A stretch of 20,841 bases of DNA from CAYGBW01 sp964348185 (GCA_964348185.1 CAYGBW010000146.1:1-20841), one strand, 5' to 3'; numbered from the stretch's first letter, positions 7,219 to 14,828 are shown. Notes: generated by a model not told the origin, from the sequence alone. Made by a program: numbers and translations.

Positions 7219-7614
7219 ATGTCCTTATCAGATCCCATAGCCGATATGCTGACCAGAATCAGAAATGCGAGTAATGCCAGGCACGAAAAGGTCGATATCC
7301 CTGCTTCAAGGATTAAAAATGAGATTGCAAGGATCCTTAAAGAAGAGGGGTACGTAAAGAATCTCAAGATTATCGATGACAAGAGACAGGGTATTCTTCG
7401 GATTTATCTCAAGTACGATGAGCATAACAGAGGGGTTGTCAATTTGAAACGTATCAGCAAGTCGAGCCGCAGAGTCTATGTCGACAGACTGCATATCCCA
7501 CGGGTCCTCAATGGACTCGGCATATCGATTCTGTCGACATCAAAAGGGATGCTAACCGACAGACAGGCACGGAAGGCCAATGTCGGGGGTGAGGTTCTCT
7601 GCGACGTGTGGTAG
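7219..7614 (+). CDS. rpsH: 30S ribosomal protein S8 (uS8)
   Basis: uS8 is a primary 16S rRNA binder and, in enterobacteria, the translational repressor of the spc operon. The 131 residues begin MSLSDPIADMLTRIRNASNA and include VDIPASRIKNEIARILKEEG, YLKYDEHNRGVVNLKRISK, and the C-terminal STSKGMLTDRQARKANVGGE with the final GGEVLCDVW. ATG 7219 has AGGAG (7207-7211) at 7 bases. A GTG at 7204 is in frame but lacks a ribosome binding site. The 67-base gap after rpsZ is a little long but shows no clear structure. Confidence 0.97.
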   Translation: MSLSDPIADMLTRIRNASNARHEKVDIPASRIKNEIARILKEEGYVKNLKIIDDKRQGILRIYLKYDEHNRGVVNLKRISKSSRRVYVDRLHIPRVLNGLGISILSTSKGMLTDRQARKANVGGEVLCDVW

Positions 7615-7633
7615 ACCTCAGTAGGGGAAGCAA

Positions 7634-8170
7634 ATGTCTCGAGTTGGAAAGATGCCGATTCCGGTTCCGCCGGAAGTGAAAGTGCGCCTGTCCAAGGAAA
7701 CCATTCAGGTTACCGGACCCAAAGGACAGCTCGAGCGTCGACTGCCGGGGGGAGTTTGTGCCGTTGTGGAGGACAATCAGATCGTGATCCAACGGCCCGA
7801 TGATTCCAGACAGGCCAAAGCGATTCAGGGATTGACAAGAACCTTGCTCTCCAACATGGTCATCGGAGTCTCCCAGGGATTTGAAAAGAAACTGGAAATT
7901 GTAGGGATTGGGTATCGGGCTGACCGGCAAGAAAAGGGGCTGCTCCTCACCCTGGGTTATTCCCGGGCTATCCACTACGCCGTGCCTCCTGGAATCGAAG
8001 TGATTGTGGAGAAGCAGGTCGGTCTGACGGTGAGGGGAATCGACAAAGAAGAGGTTGGAGCCGTGGCGGCCAAGATTCGCTCCTTCAAACCCCCTGAACC
8101 CTATAAGGGAAAGGGGATCAGGTACGTTGGAGAGCGTGTACGGCGTAAGGTGGGAAAGGCCAAAGCATAG
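7634..8170 (+). CDS. rplF: 50S ribosomal protein L6 (uL6)
   Basis: uL6 lies near the factor-binding site at the base of the L7/L12 stalk. At 178 residues it has two repeated alpha/beta domains. The N-terminal one holds MSRVGKMPIPVPPEVKVRLS and TGPKGQLERRLP. The C-terminal one has VGIGYRADRQEKGLLLTLGY, then the conserved PPEPYKGKGIRYVGERVRRK. ATG 7634 follows AGGGGAA. rplR starts 18 bases beyond the stop. Nothing departs from the family. Confidence 0.97.
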   Translation: MSRVGKMPIPVPPEVKVRLSKETIQVTGPKGQLERRLPGGVCAVVEDNQIVIQRPDDSRQAKAIQGLTRTLLSNMVIGVSQGFEKKLEIVGIGYRADRQEKGLLLTLGYSRAIHYAVPPGIEVIVEKQVGLTVRGIDKEEVGAVAAKIRSFKPPEPYKGKGIRYVGERVRRKVGKAKA

Positions 8171-8188
8171 ATTACGTAGGAGGTTGTG

Positions 8189-8557
8189 GTGACGGGAGAG
8201 AATCCAAGAGTCGTAGCCCGACTGAGACGGAGGCGAAGTATCCGAAAAAAGATCAGGGGAACCGGCGAGCGGCCCAGGCTTAGCGTTTTTAGAAGCACCC
8301 GTCATATCTATGCGCAGATTATTGTCGATACGTCAGGGGAGACTTTGGTCAGCGCGTCTACCCTGTGCCGTGAGATCAGAGAAGGGCAAAAGCCCTTGGG
8401 AAACGTCGAGGCGGCCAAAAAGGTGGGATCCCTTATCGCGAAGCGTGCCGTGGAACGACAAATTCAAACCGTCAGTTTTGATCGAGGAGGGTACCGCTAT
8501 CACGGACGTGTGAAGGCTCTGGCTGAGGCAGCGAGAGAGAGCGGGTTGATTTTCTGA
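8189..8557 (+). CDS. rplR: 50S ribosomal protein L18 (uL18)
   Basis: uL18 joins 5S rRNA to the large subunit. The sequence has the basic N-terminal arm RVVARLRRRRSIRKKIRGTG, then ERPRLSVFRSTRHIYAQIID-like text, KKVGSLIAKRAVERQIQTVS, FDRGGYRYHGRVKALAEAAR, and the terminal SGLIF. Two adjacent GTG codons at 8186 and 8189 can start it. The one at 8189 lies 5 bases after TAGGAGG (8177-8183) and is preferred, giving 122 residues. The choice changes the protein by one residue only. Confidence 0.95.
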   Translation: MTGENPRVVARLRRRRSIRKKIRGTGERPRLSVFRSTRHIYAQIIVDTSGETLVSASTLCREIREGQKPLGNVEAAKKVGSLIAKRAVERQIQTVSFDRGGYRYHGRVKALAEAARESGLIF

Positions 8558-8617
8558 CCCAGGGGTGGAGAAGGGAAGCGAGAGACGGAAAGGTGAGGTG
8601 ATTCGAGGAGGAGTCCA

Positions 8618-9115
8618 TTGGGGATAATCGAGTTTGAACAGCAAGAGCTGATCGACAAAGTCGTCCATATCAAGCGAGTGGCAAAGGTCGTCAAGGGCGG
8701 AAGGAGGTTCAGCTTCAGTGCTTTGGTCGTTGTGGGAGATGGAAACGGACGGATTGGCTGGGGGCTGGGTAAAGCCAACGAAGTGCCCGAGGCCATTCGA
8801 AAGGGGATTGAACACGCCAGGAAGAACCTGATTGAGGTTCCCATTGTCAACAAAACCATCCCCTACCAGGCGATTGGTCGATTCGGGGCGAGTCGGGTGC
8901 TCCTCAAACCCGCGTCGGACGGGACAGGGGTGATCGCGGGCGCTGCAACCAGAGCCGTGGTGGAAACCGCTGGGATAAAAAACATTCTGACCAAGTCGCT
9001 GGGATCTAATAACCCCCATAATCTGATCAAGGCAACCTTTGACGGTCTTCTCCAGCTGAAGTTACCTGAGGAGATCTCCCAGAAAAGGGGGAAGAAAGTT
9101 GCCGAGATTCTGTAA
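8618..9115 (+). CDS. rpsE: 30S ribosomal protein S5 (uS5)
   Basis: uS5 is a 30S accuracy protein with a double-stranded RNA-binding-like N-terminal domain. The 165 residues contain LIDKVVHIKRVAKVVKGGRR, the conserved FSALVVVGDGNGRIGWGLGK (about 33-52), PYQAIGRFGASRVLLKPAS, GTGVIAGAATRAVVETAGI and KSLGSNNPHNLIKATFDGL. TTG 8618 is preceded by GAGGAGGAG with a normal gap, and no in-frame ATG before the conserved part exists. The 60 bases after rplR are purine-rich without a clear structure. Confidence 0.96.
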   Translation: MGIIEFEQQELIDKVVHIKRVAKVVKGGRRFSFSALVVVGDGNGRIGWGLGKANEVPEAIRKGIEHARKNLIEVPIVNKTIPYQAIGRFGASRVLLKPASDGTGVIAGAATRAVVETAGIKNILTKSLGSNNPHNLIKATFDGLLQLKLPEEISQKRGKKVAEIL

Positions 9116-9127
9116 AAGGGAAGAGGC

Positions 9128-9307
9128 ATGTCTCAGGAGATCAGAATCAAACTCATAAAAAGTGGCATCGGCCGTCCCAAGAAACACAGACTGATCCTCA
9201 GAGGTCTGGGGTTGACCAAGCTCAACAAGACGGTAACCCGGGAGGACACGAGGGAGATCAGGGGAATGGTCAAGAAGGTCAGTCATCTCGTTGAGGTGAT
9301 TGAATAG
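9128..9307 (+). CDS. rpmD: 50S ribosomal protein L30 (uL30)
   Basis: This small gene encodes 59 residues: MSQEIRIKLIKSGIGRPKKH, then the family's RLILRGLGLTKLNKTVTRED with the conserved LGL and N-x-T-V positions, then IRGMVKKVSHLVEVIE. Length and pattern fit bacterial uL30, a peripheral 50S protein absent from some lineages. ATG 9128 follows AAGAGG closely. The gene sits between rpsE and rplO, its canonical place, 12 bases after rpsE and 10 bases before rplO. Confidence 0.95.
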   Translation: MSQEIRIKLIKSGIGRPKKHRLILRGLGLTKLNKTVTREDTREIRGMVKKVSHLVEVIE

Positions 9308-9317
9308 AGGGGTTCTC

Positions 9318-9764
9318 ATGAAGCTCGATGGATTAAGTCCTGTCCCGGGATCGAGGAAAAGGAGAAAGCGCGTGGGAAGGGGCCCAGGTTCGGGACACGG
9401 GAAGACCGCCTGTCGGGGTCAGAAAGGTCAGAACGCCCGCTCAGGTGGGGGTGTCCGTCCGGGTTTTGAAGGGGGCCAGATGCCCCTTCAGAGGAGGACG
9501 CCTAAACGGGGATTCACCAATATCTTCAAGAAGCGCTTTGCTATTGTCAATGTTAGAGACCTCAACAGATTTGATGCCAATAGTCTGGTGGATCCTGCGG
9601 CCCTGAAGGAAAAGGGAATCATAAAAGGGGTCCATGATGGCGTAAAAGTCCTGGGTATGGGGGACATCCAGGTCCCCCTCACCCTTCGGGTGCACAGAAT
9701 CAGTTCATCTGCTGCCAAAAAAATCGAAAAAGCGGCGGGTCGGGTCGAGGTGATTTCTTGGTAG
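9318..9764 (+). CDS. rplO: 50S ribosomal protein L15 (uL15)
   Basis: uL15 has a long glycine- and arginine-rich extension that penetrates the 50S core. The 148 residues begin MKLDGLSPVPGSRKRRKRVG and show RGPGSGHGKTACRGQKGQNA, then GGGVRPGFEGGQMPLQRRTP, followed by a globular C-terminal domain with SSSAAKKIEKAAGRVEVI. ATG 9318 follows GAGGGG. A TTG at 9300 in frame overlaps the end of rpmD and is not supported. The gene's last seven bases overlap the secY start (9758-9764). Confidence 0.96.
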   Translation: MKLDGLSPVPGSRKRRKRVGRGPGSGHGKTACRGQKGQNARSGGGVRPGFEGGQMPLQRRTPKRGFTNIFKKRFAIVNVRDLNRFDANSLVDPAALKEKGIIKGVHDGVKVLGMGDIQVPLTLRVHRISSSAAKKIEKAAGRVEVISW

Positions 9765-11086
9765 GGGGCTTCCAGAATATCTTCAAGATTCCTGAGTTGA
9801 AGAGGCGGCTCATCCTCACGTTTCTTCTCCTCGCCGTCTATAGGATCGGGGTACACGTTCCCACGCCGGGAATCAACTCAGAGGCCTTGGCGAGTTTTTT
9901 TGCTCAGGCAAAAGGAACCATCTTCGGCCTGATTGACATGTTTTCCGGTGGGGCGCTCGAAAGGCTTTCCGTCTTCGCCCTGGGAATCATGCCTTACATC
10001 AGCGCCTCCATCATTCTTCAACTCCTCACCGTGGTCGTTCCCTATCTGGACCGTCTCAGCAAAGAAGGGGAGGCGGGGAGAAAAAAGATCACCCAGTACA
10101 CCCGGTATGGAACGGTCATCCTCAGCATTATTCAGGGATTCGGGATCGCCGTGGGGCTCGAGACCATGGGGCAGGGGGGACAGCAGTTTGTGTACACGCC
10201 GGGATGGAATTTCAGGTTGTTGACCGTCATTACCCTCACCGCGGGGACTGCGTTTATTATGTGGCTGGGAGAGCAAATCACCGAAAGGGGCGTCGGCAAC
10301 GGTATCTCTCTCATCATCTTCGCAGGAATTGTGGCGAGGCTTCCCGGTGCCATTGGAAGAACCTATCAACAGGTCTCTCTAGATCAGATGAGTATCTTTA
10401 AACTGATCCTCCTCTGCGTCATGATGGTCCTCGTGGTGGGAGCCATTATTTTTGTTGAGACCGGTCAGCGACGACTTCCTGTTCAGTATGCCAAGCGAAT
10501 CGTCGGAAGGCGTGTCTATGGCGGCTCGAGCACGCACCTTCCCCTAAAGGTCAATACTTCAGGAGTTATCCCGGCAATTTTTGCCTCGTCTATTCTCATG
10601 TTTCCTTTGACCATCGTCAATTTTCTGCCCGGCGGCGTCAAAGAAGCCTATCCTTGGGTCAACAGTCTGGTTGAGAGTCTTGGGCCGGGCCGATGGATAT
10701 ACAATACTCTGTATGTCGGTTTTATCATATTCTTCTGCTATTTCTATACAGCGGTTACGTTTAATCCTGTTGATGTGGCCGACAACATGAAGAAGTTTGG
10801 CGGTTATATCCCTGGAATCCGACCGGGCAAGAAAACAGCAGAATACATCGACCGGGTTCTAACCCGCATCACCCTGGGGGGGGCCCTGTATGTTTCTGCT
10901 GTCTGTGTCCTCCCCACGTTCTTGACATACCGTCTTGGCGTTCCTTTCTACTTCGGAGGAACCGCCCTGCTTATCGTCGTGGGCGTTGCCCTAGATACAG
11001 TTCAACAGGTCGAGTCCCACATGCTGACTCGGCATTACGAAGGCCTGATGAAAAAGGGCGGAAGGATCAAGGGACGGCGGCGGTAG
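9758..11086 (+). CDS. secY: Protein translocase subunit SecY
   Basis: SecY is the membrane pore of the SecYEG translocon. The 442 residues fit ten transmembrane helices. Family landmarks are FKIPELKRRLILTFLLLAVY at helix 1, VHVPTPGINSEALASFF, GGALERLSVFALGIMPYISA around the plug and helix 2, EQITERGVGNGISLIIFAGI, and the cytosolic loop with QRRLPVQYAKRIVGRRVYGG. The pair PVDVADNMKKFGGYIPGIRP-GKKT comes before helix 9. The start is TTG 9758, which overlaps rplO by seven bases and has GAGGTGA upstream; no better start precedes the conserved FQNIFKIPEL. The usual neighbours adk and map do not follow it. Confidence 0.97.
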   Translation: MVGGFQNIFKIPELKRRLILTFLLLAVYRIGVHVPTPGINSEALASFFAQAKGTIFGLIDMFSGGALERLSVFALGIMPYISASIILQLLTVVVPYLDRLSKEGEAGRKKITQYTRYGTVILSIIQGFGIAVGLETMGQGGQQFVYTPGWNFRLLTVITLTAGTAFIMWLGEQITERGVGNGISLIIFAGIVARLPGAIGRTYQQVSLDQMSIFKLILLCVMMVLVVGAIIFVETGQRRLPVQYAKRIVGRRVYGGSSTHLPLKVNTSGVIPAIFASSILMFPLTIVNFLPGGVKEAYPWVNSLVESLGPGRWIYNTLYVGFIIFFCYFYTAVTFNPVDVADNMKKFGGYIPGIRPGKKTAEYIDRVLTRITLGGALYVSAVCVLPTFLTYRLGVPFYFGGTALLIVVGVALDTVQQVESHMLTRHYEGLMKKGGRIKGRRR

Positions 11087-11120
11087 ATGGGTTTTGCCGG
11101 ACCGCAAGGCTGAGGGTATC

Positions 11121-11339
11121 ATGCCGAAGGAAGATGCCATACAGGTGGAGGGAAAAGTCCTGGAAACCCTTCCCAACGCCATGTTTAGAGTGGAACTGGA
11201 GAATGGCCATCGGGTGCTGGCCCACATTTCGGGCAAAATGCGAATGCATTTTATCAAAATCCTTCCTGGGGACACGGTGACAGTAGAACTCTCTCCCTAC
11301 GACCTGAGTCGGGGGCGAATCACGTACCGGTCGAAGTAA
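11121..11339 (+). CDS. infA: Translation initiation factor IF-1
   Basis: IF-1 occupies the 30S A site during initiation. The 72 residues are the exact family length and read as a standard OB fold: MPKEDAIQVEGKVLETLPNA, MFRVELENGHRVLAHISGKM, RMHFIKILPGDTVTVELSPY and DLSRGRITYR. ATG 11121 follows GAGGG at a proper distance. An in-frame upstream extension back to 11094 has no family support. It lies 34 bases after secY, which is typical only if adk and map have been lost or moved. Confidence 0.97.
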   Translation: MPKEDAIQVEGKVLETLPNAMFRVELENGHRVLAHISGKMRMHFIKILPGDTVTVELSPYDLSRGRITYRSK

Positions 11340-11522
11340 GGTCCCATTGGCCCTGTTGGGCGGGCGCTTGGAGGGAAGAGCTCCGATTGATTTGTTATGG
11401 TGTATGATTGGGTAGGCCCTAAGGGGACTTGACTGGAGGCATTCCTGAGGGGCAAAAACCCTACGAGGGATAGACTGATCGTCGCGGGAGAGATCCTGCA
11501 GAGGGAGAAAGGAGAGGCCCTC
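11340..11522. other. Intergenic gap between infA and rpmJ, nothing coding recognised
   Basis: These 183 bases separate infA from rpmJ, which are usually tens of bases apart. No frame resembles adk, map or a KOW-domain protein, which can occupy this area in relatives. Short complementary pieces exist (GGAG at 11370-11373 with a nearby CTCC, and CCCT-acg-AGGG at about 11460-11470) but none makes a strong hairpin with a U tract. The final 15 bases contain the rpmJ ribosome binding site GGAGAGG. The gap may be scar DNA from lost genes, an inference from gene order only. Confidence 0.4.
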
Positions 11523-11636
11523 GTGAAAGTCAAAAGCTCGATCAGAAAAATCTGTGACAAATGTAAGATCGTCAAACGCAAAGGTGTCCTTCGAGTCATC
11601 TGTGAAAACCCCAAACACAAGCAGAGGCAGGGATAG
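11523..11636 (+). CDS. rpmJ: 50S ribosomal protein L36 (bL36), zinc form
   Basis: The gene encodes 37 residues: MKVKSSIRKICDKCKIVKRK then GVLRVICENPKHKQRQG. This is the canonical length and sequence of bL36, a zinc-ribbon protein of the 50S subunit. Zinc ligands are C11, C14, C27 and H32 (C-X2-C-X12-C-X4-H), so it is the zinc-binding form. The start is GTG 11523 after GGAGAGG. rpsM follows by 77 bases. The gene is short and easily missed, but the match is unambiguous. Confidence 0.96.
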   Translation: MKVKSSIRKICDKCKIVKRKGVLRVICENPKHKQRQG

Positions 11637-11713
11637 GATAGATCCGGGAAACCCTCGTACCGATTTTGCCCATTCCATGGGCAGAGACGAAAAAGAAAAA
11701 AAAGGAGGCAAGC

Positions 11714-12082
11714 GTGGCACGAATCGCTGGCGTCGATCTACCAAGGGATAAGCGGACTGAAATCGCCCTGACCTATATCTATGGGATTGGAAGAGGGACG
11801 GCTCAGAAAATCCTCACGGAGGCCAATGTCGATTTCGACGTCCGGGTTAAGGAGCTCAAAGAGACCGAGGTGGTCAGCATTCGAGACATCATCGATCGCA
11901 AGTACCGGGTCGAGGGAGACATGCGTCGCGAAGTGGCCATGAACATCAAGAGACTGATGGACATGGGATGTTACCGCGGCCTTCGCCACCGAAAGGGACT
12001 CCCTGTGAGGGGCCAGCGAACTCATACGAATGCTCGAGCCCGAAAGGGGCCCAGAAGGGCTATCATGGGGAAGAAGAAATAG
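11714..12082 (+). CDS. rpsM: 30S ribosomal protein S13 (uS13)
   Basis: uS13 forms head-to-50S bridges and touches the P-site tRNA. From GTG 11714 the protein has 122 residues: MARIAGVDLPRDKRTEIALT, YIYGIGRGTAQKILTEANVD, a helix-two-turn-helix region, then GCYRGLRHRKGLPVRGQRTH and the basic end TNARARKGPRRAIMGKKK. AAAGGAGG (11701-11708) lies 5 bases before the GTG. An in-frame upstream start at 11666 is rejected because the family begins MARIAG. It opens the alpha cluster, 77 bases after rpmJ. Confidence 0.97.
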   Translation: MARIAGVDLPRDKRTEIALTYIYGIGRGTAQKILTEANVDFDVRVKELKETEVVSIRDIIDRKYRVEGDMRREVAMNIKRLMDMGCYRGLRHRKGLPVRGQRTHTNARARKGPRRAIMGKKK

Positions 12083-12093
12083 AGGGAACGATC

Positions 12094-12486
12094 ATGGCAA
12101 AAGCGAGAGCCAAAGGAACAAGGAGGAAAGTCAAGAAGAATGTCCAGAACGGTATTGGTCACATTCAAGCGACTTTCAACAACACCATTGTGACAATCAC
12201 TGATGTGAATGGGGATGTTGTCGCCTGGTCAAGCGCCGGGTCAAAGGGATTCAAAGGATCCAGAAAAAGTACTCCCTTCGCCGCCCAGTTGGCTGCCGAG
12301 GATGCCGCGAAGAAGGCCATGGAACATGGTATGAAGGCTATTGACGTGTACGTCAAAGGGCCAGGATCTGGGCGGGAATCAGCGCTCAGATCTCTCCAAG
12401 GCGCTGGACTTAGGGTCAATTTGATAAAAGATGTAACACCGATTCCCCATAACGGCTGCCGCCCTCCCAAGCGAAGGCGTGTCTAG
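12094..12486 (+). CDS. rpsK: 30S ribosomal protein S11 (uS11)
   Basis: uS11 lies on the 30S platform near the mRNA exit. The 130 residues show a basic N-terminal tail MAKARAKGTRRKVKKNVQNG, then GIGHIQATFNNTIVTITDVN and GDVVAWSSAGSKGFKGSRKS. The next blocks are TPFAAQLAAEDAAKKAMEHG, VKGPGSGRESALRSLQGAGL and the end DVTPIPHNGCRPPKRRRV. ATG 12094 follows GAGGG, 11 bases after the rpsM stop. It has the conserved P-H-N-G-C-R-P-P-K-R-R-R-V terminus. Confidence 0.97.
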   Translation: MAKARAKGTRRKVKKNVQNGIGHIQATFNNTIVTITDVNGDVVAWSSAGSKGFKGSRKSTPFAAQLAAEDAAKKAMEHGMKAIDVYVKGPGSGRESALRSLQGAGLRVNLIKDVTPIPHNGCRPPKRRRV

Positions 12487-12501
12487 AGAGGAGGAAGTAA
12501 C

Positions 12502-13128
12502 GTGGCCAGATACACAGAGTCTGTTTGCCGGCTCTGCCGAAGAGAAGGGATGAAGCTGTTTCTCAAGGGAGATCGGTGTTATTCAGACAAATGCAGCGTG
12601 GAGAGGAGGAGTTATCCCCCCGGACAACACGGCCAGAGACGGGGCAAGTTCTCTCCTTTCGGGGTTCAACTCCGTGAAAAACAGAAGGTGAAGCGGATGT
12701 ATGGCCTTCTAGAAAAGCAATTTCGCGGCTATTTTGAAAAAGCCGATCGACAGAGGGGAATCACTGGGGAGAACCTCGTGATCCTCCTCGAAAGGCGACT
12801 CGATAACATGGTCTACCGTATGGGCTTTGCAAATTCCCGAAACGAGGCACGCATGCTTGTTCGGCAGAATCATTTCCTGGTCAATAAGAAAAAGGTGAAC
12901 ATCCCTTCCATCCTCACAAATCCCGGAGATGTTATTGAGGTCAGTGAAAAAAGTCGGAAGGTGACCCGAATTCAGGAGGCGATGGAATCGGTTGCCGGGC
13001 GAGGGATTCCTTCTTGGCTTGAATTGGATAAGAACCGCTTCACCGGTACAATTAAGGCCTTGCCTATGAGAGAAGAACTGACCATGCCGATCCAGGAGCA
13101 GATGATCGTAGAATTGTATTCAAAATAG
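12502..13128 (+). CDS. rpsD: 30S ribosomal protein S4 with zinc site (uS4)
   Basis: uS4 nucleates 30S assembly and in enterobacteria represses the alpha operon. The 208 residues carry an N-terminal zinc site C9-X2-C12-X13-C26-X4-C31, as in Thermus and many non-enteric bacteria. The S4 RNA-binding domain follows at about 97-160, with LERRLDNMVYRMGFANSRNE and ARMLVRQNHFLVNKKKVNIP. The C-terminus contains the usual PSWLELD. GTG 12502 is preceded by GAGGAGGAAG. It follows rpsK by 15 bases and precedes rpoA by 31. Confidence 0.97.
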   Translation: MARYTESVCRLCRREGMKLFLKGDRCYSDKCSVERRSYPPGQHGQRRGKFSPFGVQLREKQKVKRMYGLLEKQFRGYFEKADRQRGITGENLVILLERRLDNMVYRMGFANSRNEARMLVRQNHFLVNKKKVNIPSILTNPGDVIEVSEKSRKVTRIQEAMESVAGRGIPSWLELDKNRFTGTIKALPMREELTMPIQEQMIVELYSK

Positions 13129-13159
13129 AAAAGAATCGCTTTGGGAATAGGGAGAAAGA

Positions 13160-14176
13160 ATGCAGAGGAATTGGAAGGCACTGATTAAGCCCAAGAGGCT
13201 AGAGGTTGAAAAAGAAAGTCTCACACCCTTCTATGGGAAATTCGTTGCCGAGCCTTTTGAGAGAGGATTTGGGACGACTCTAGGGAATTCCCTGCGCCGT
13301 ATCCTCCTCTCGTCCCTCCAGGGTGCGGCCATCGTCTCCGTGAAGATAGACGGTGTCCTTCATGAGTTTTCCACGATTCCGGGAGTGAAAGAGGATGTGA
13401 CCGAGATCATTCTCAATCTCAAGGGCGTAATGATCAAACTTCACGGATCCGGGCCAAAGACCGTCCACTTAAAGCAAAAAGGGGAGGGGGAGGTCACGGC
13501 CAGGGAAATCGTGTGCGATAGCGATGTGGAGATGCTCAACCCGGACCACCATATTGCCTCCCTGTCTGGGGACGCCAACATCAACGTGGAAATGGTCATC
13601 AAGACAGGAAAGGGATACATTCCGGCCGAAAGGAACAAGGAGGAGGATCAGCCTATCGGGACGATTCCCATGGACGCCATCTTTTCCCCTGTGAGGAAGG
13701 TCAACTATACGGTGACCAATGCCAGGGTGGGCCAGATAACCGATTATGACAAGCTGACCTTGGAGGTATGGACGAACGGGAGCACATCTCCTGAAGATGC
13801 GGTCTCTATCGCGGCAAAGATCCTACAGGATCAACTGAGCATTTTCATCAATTTCGAGGACGGCGACGAGCCTAGGGATTTGGAACATGAGAAACCTCCT
13901 GAAAAGCTGAATGAGAATCTCTTCAAGACCGTTGATGAACTGGAACTATCTGTTCGGTCTGCAAATTGCCTTAAGCATGCCAGCATCAGGCTAATTGGTG
14001 AACTCGTTCAGAAAACGGAACAGGAAATTCTGGCCACCAAAAACTTCGGCCGGAAGTCCCTGAACGAGATCAAGGAAATCCTGGCTGAGATGGGCCTGGG
14101 TTTAGGCATGAAGTTGGAGAATTTTCCAACCAAACCAAAAGAAGGGGACGAAGAGGCGAAACCCTCTGATGCATGA
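13160..14176 (+). CDS. rpoA: DNA-directed RNA polymerase subunit alpha
   Basis: The alpha subunit dimerises to scaffold RNA polymerase and contacts upstream promoter DNA and activators. The 338 residues divide into an N-terminal domain (about 1-235) with AEPFERGFGTTLGNSLRRIL and LHEFSTIPGVKEDVTEIILN, and a linker. The C-terminal helix-hairpin-helix domain (about 258-325) has VDELELSVRSANCLKHASIR and KNFGRKSLNEIKEILAEMGL. The arginine of SVRSANCLK aligns with the DNA-binding R265 of Escherichia coli. ATG 13160 follows GGGAGAAAG. Only the acidic tail GDEEAKPSDA is variable. It sits between rpsD and rplQ as usual. Confidence 0.98.
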   Translation: MQRNWKALIKPKRLEVEKESLTPFYGKFVAEPFERGFGTTLGNSLRRILLSSLQGAAIVSVKIDGVLHEFSTIPGVKEDVTEIILNLKGVMIKLHGSGPKTVHLKQKGEGEVTAREIVCDSDVEMLNPDHHIASLSGDANINVEMVIKTGKGYIPAERNKEEDQPIGTIPMDAIFSPVRKVNYTVTNARVGQITDYDKLTLEVWTNGSTSPEDAVSIAAKILQDQLSIFINFEDGDEPRDLEHEKPPEKLNENLFKTVDELELSVRSANCLKHASIRLIGELVQKTEQEILATKNFGRKSLNEIKEILAEMGLGLGMKLENFPTKPKEGDEEAKPSDA

Positions 14177-14217
14177 GAAGGGGAATGAACCTACCTTAGG
14201 TCTACGGCCAAGAGAAA

Positions 14218-14706
14218 ATGAGACACAGAAAAAGCGGAAGAAAACTGAATCGGACCTCCAGCCATCGCCATATGATGTTGAGAAACATGGTGACCTCCTT
14301 GCTGGATCATGGACAGATCCAGACGACCTTGGCAAAGGCAAAGGAGGTGAGAAGACTCGCGGACAGGATCATCGTCATGGCAAAAGCCGGAGACCTCCAT
14401 TCTCGGAGGCAAGCCTTGGCTGTTCTCACCCATAAAGGGGTGGTGAAGAAACTGTTTTCTGAGATCGGTCCACGTTTTGGAGATAGGACGGGCGGATTCA
14501 CTCGCGTTGTTAAACTCGGTAGTCGCCTGGGGGACGCTGCTCCCTTGTCTGTGGTCATGCTCACCGAGTCGACATCTCCGGGAACTGAAAAAAAGAAAAA
14601 AACGGCCAAGGCGCCTCCCAAGACGGGTAAACCTCCCAAAGCCAGAAGCAAGGAAGGGAAAACCCAAGAGAAAGGACCCAAGAAGGCTGAAGAAACCGGA
14701 AGTTAA
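14218..14706 (+). CDS. rplQ: 50S ribosomal protein L17 with long basic tail (bL17)
   Basis: bL17 is a 50S protein near the tunnel exit. The first ~116 residues are the standard domain: MRHRKSGRKLNRTSSHRHMM, LRNMVTSLLDHGQIQTTLAK and KEVRRLADRIIVMAKAGDLH. It ends with RVVKLGSRLGDAAPLSVVML. The last ~46 residues form a Lys/Pro/Ala/Gly-rich low-complexity tail with KKKKTAKAPPKTGKPPKARS, bringing the protein to 162 residues against about 127 in Escherichia coli. ATG 14218 has only a weak AAGAGA ribosome binding site, 41 bases after rpoA, so coupling to rpoA translation is likely. It closes the ribosomal series. Confidence 0.95.
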   Translation: MRHRKSGRKLNRTSSHRHMMLRNMVTSLLDHGQIQTTLAKAKEVRRLADRIIVMAKAGDLHSRRQALAVLTHKGVVKKLFSEIGPRFGDRTGGFTRVVKLGSRLGDAAPLSVVMLTESTSPGTEKKKKTAKAPPKTGKPPKARSKEGKTQEKGPKKAEETGS

Positions 14707-14727
14707 GGCGAATCCTCGAATAAGAGA

Positions 14728-14742
14728 CCCTCTCCTAGAGGG
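14728..14742 (+). terminator. Weak hairpin after rplQ, possible attenuator
   Basis: CCCTCT (14728-14733), a three-base loop and AGAGGG (14737-14742) form a perfect six-base stem 21 bases past the rplQ stop. No U tract follows, so it is not a classical intrinsic terminator. It may only reduce read-through into the downstream gspN-like gene or protect the mRNA 3' end. Confidence 0.2.
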
Positions 14743-14828
14743 AGAGAACACAGAAAAGAGCGAAGGCCCCAGAAGCTGAGGATGCCTGAACTCCTGCCAA
14801 TGAGCGTGGTTAGCCGGGAGCAGGTCAA

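Noticed and set aside
7508..8305. A long minus-strand open frame (265 codons) opposite rplF and rplR
   Set aside because: It lies wholly opposite conserved ribosomal genes, has low-complexity composition, and shows no family motif or ribosome binding site. The same holds for other antisense frames at 4446-5081, 8333-9019 and 11067-11744.
11340..11522. Remnant of adk, map or a KOW-domain gene
   Set aside because: No frame shows any of their motifs; only the position suggests it.
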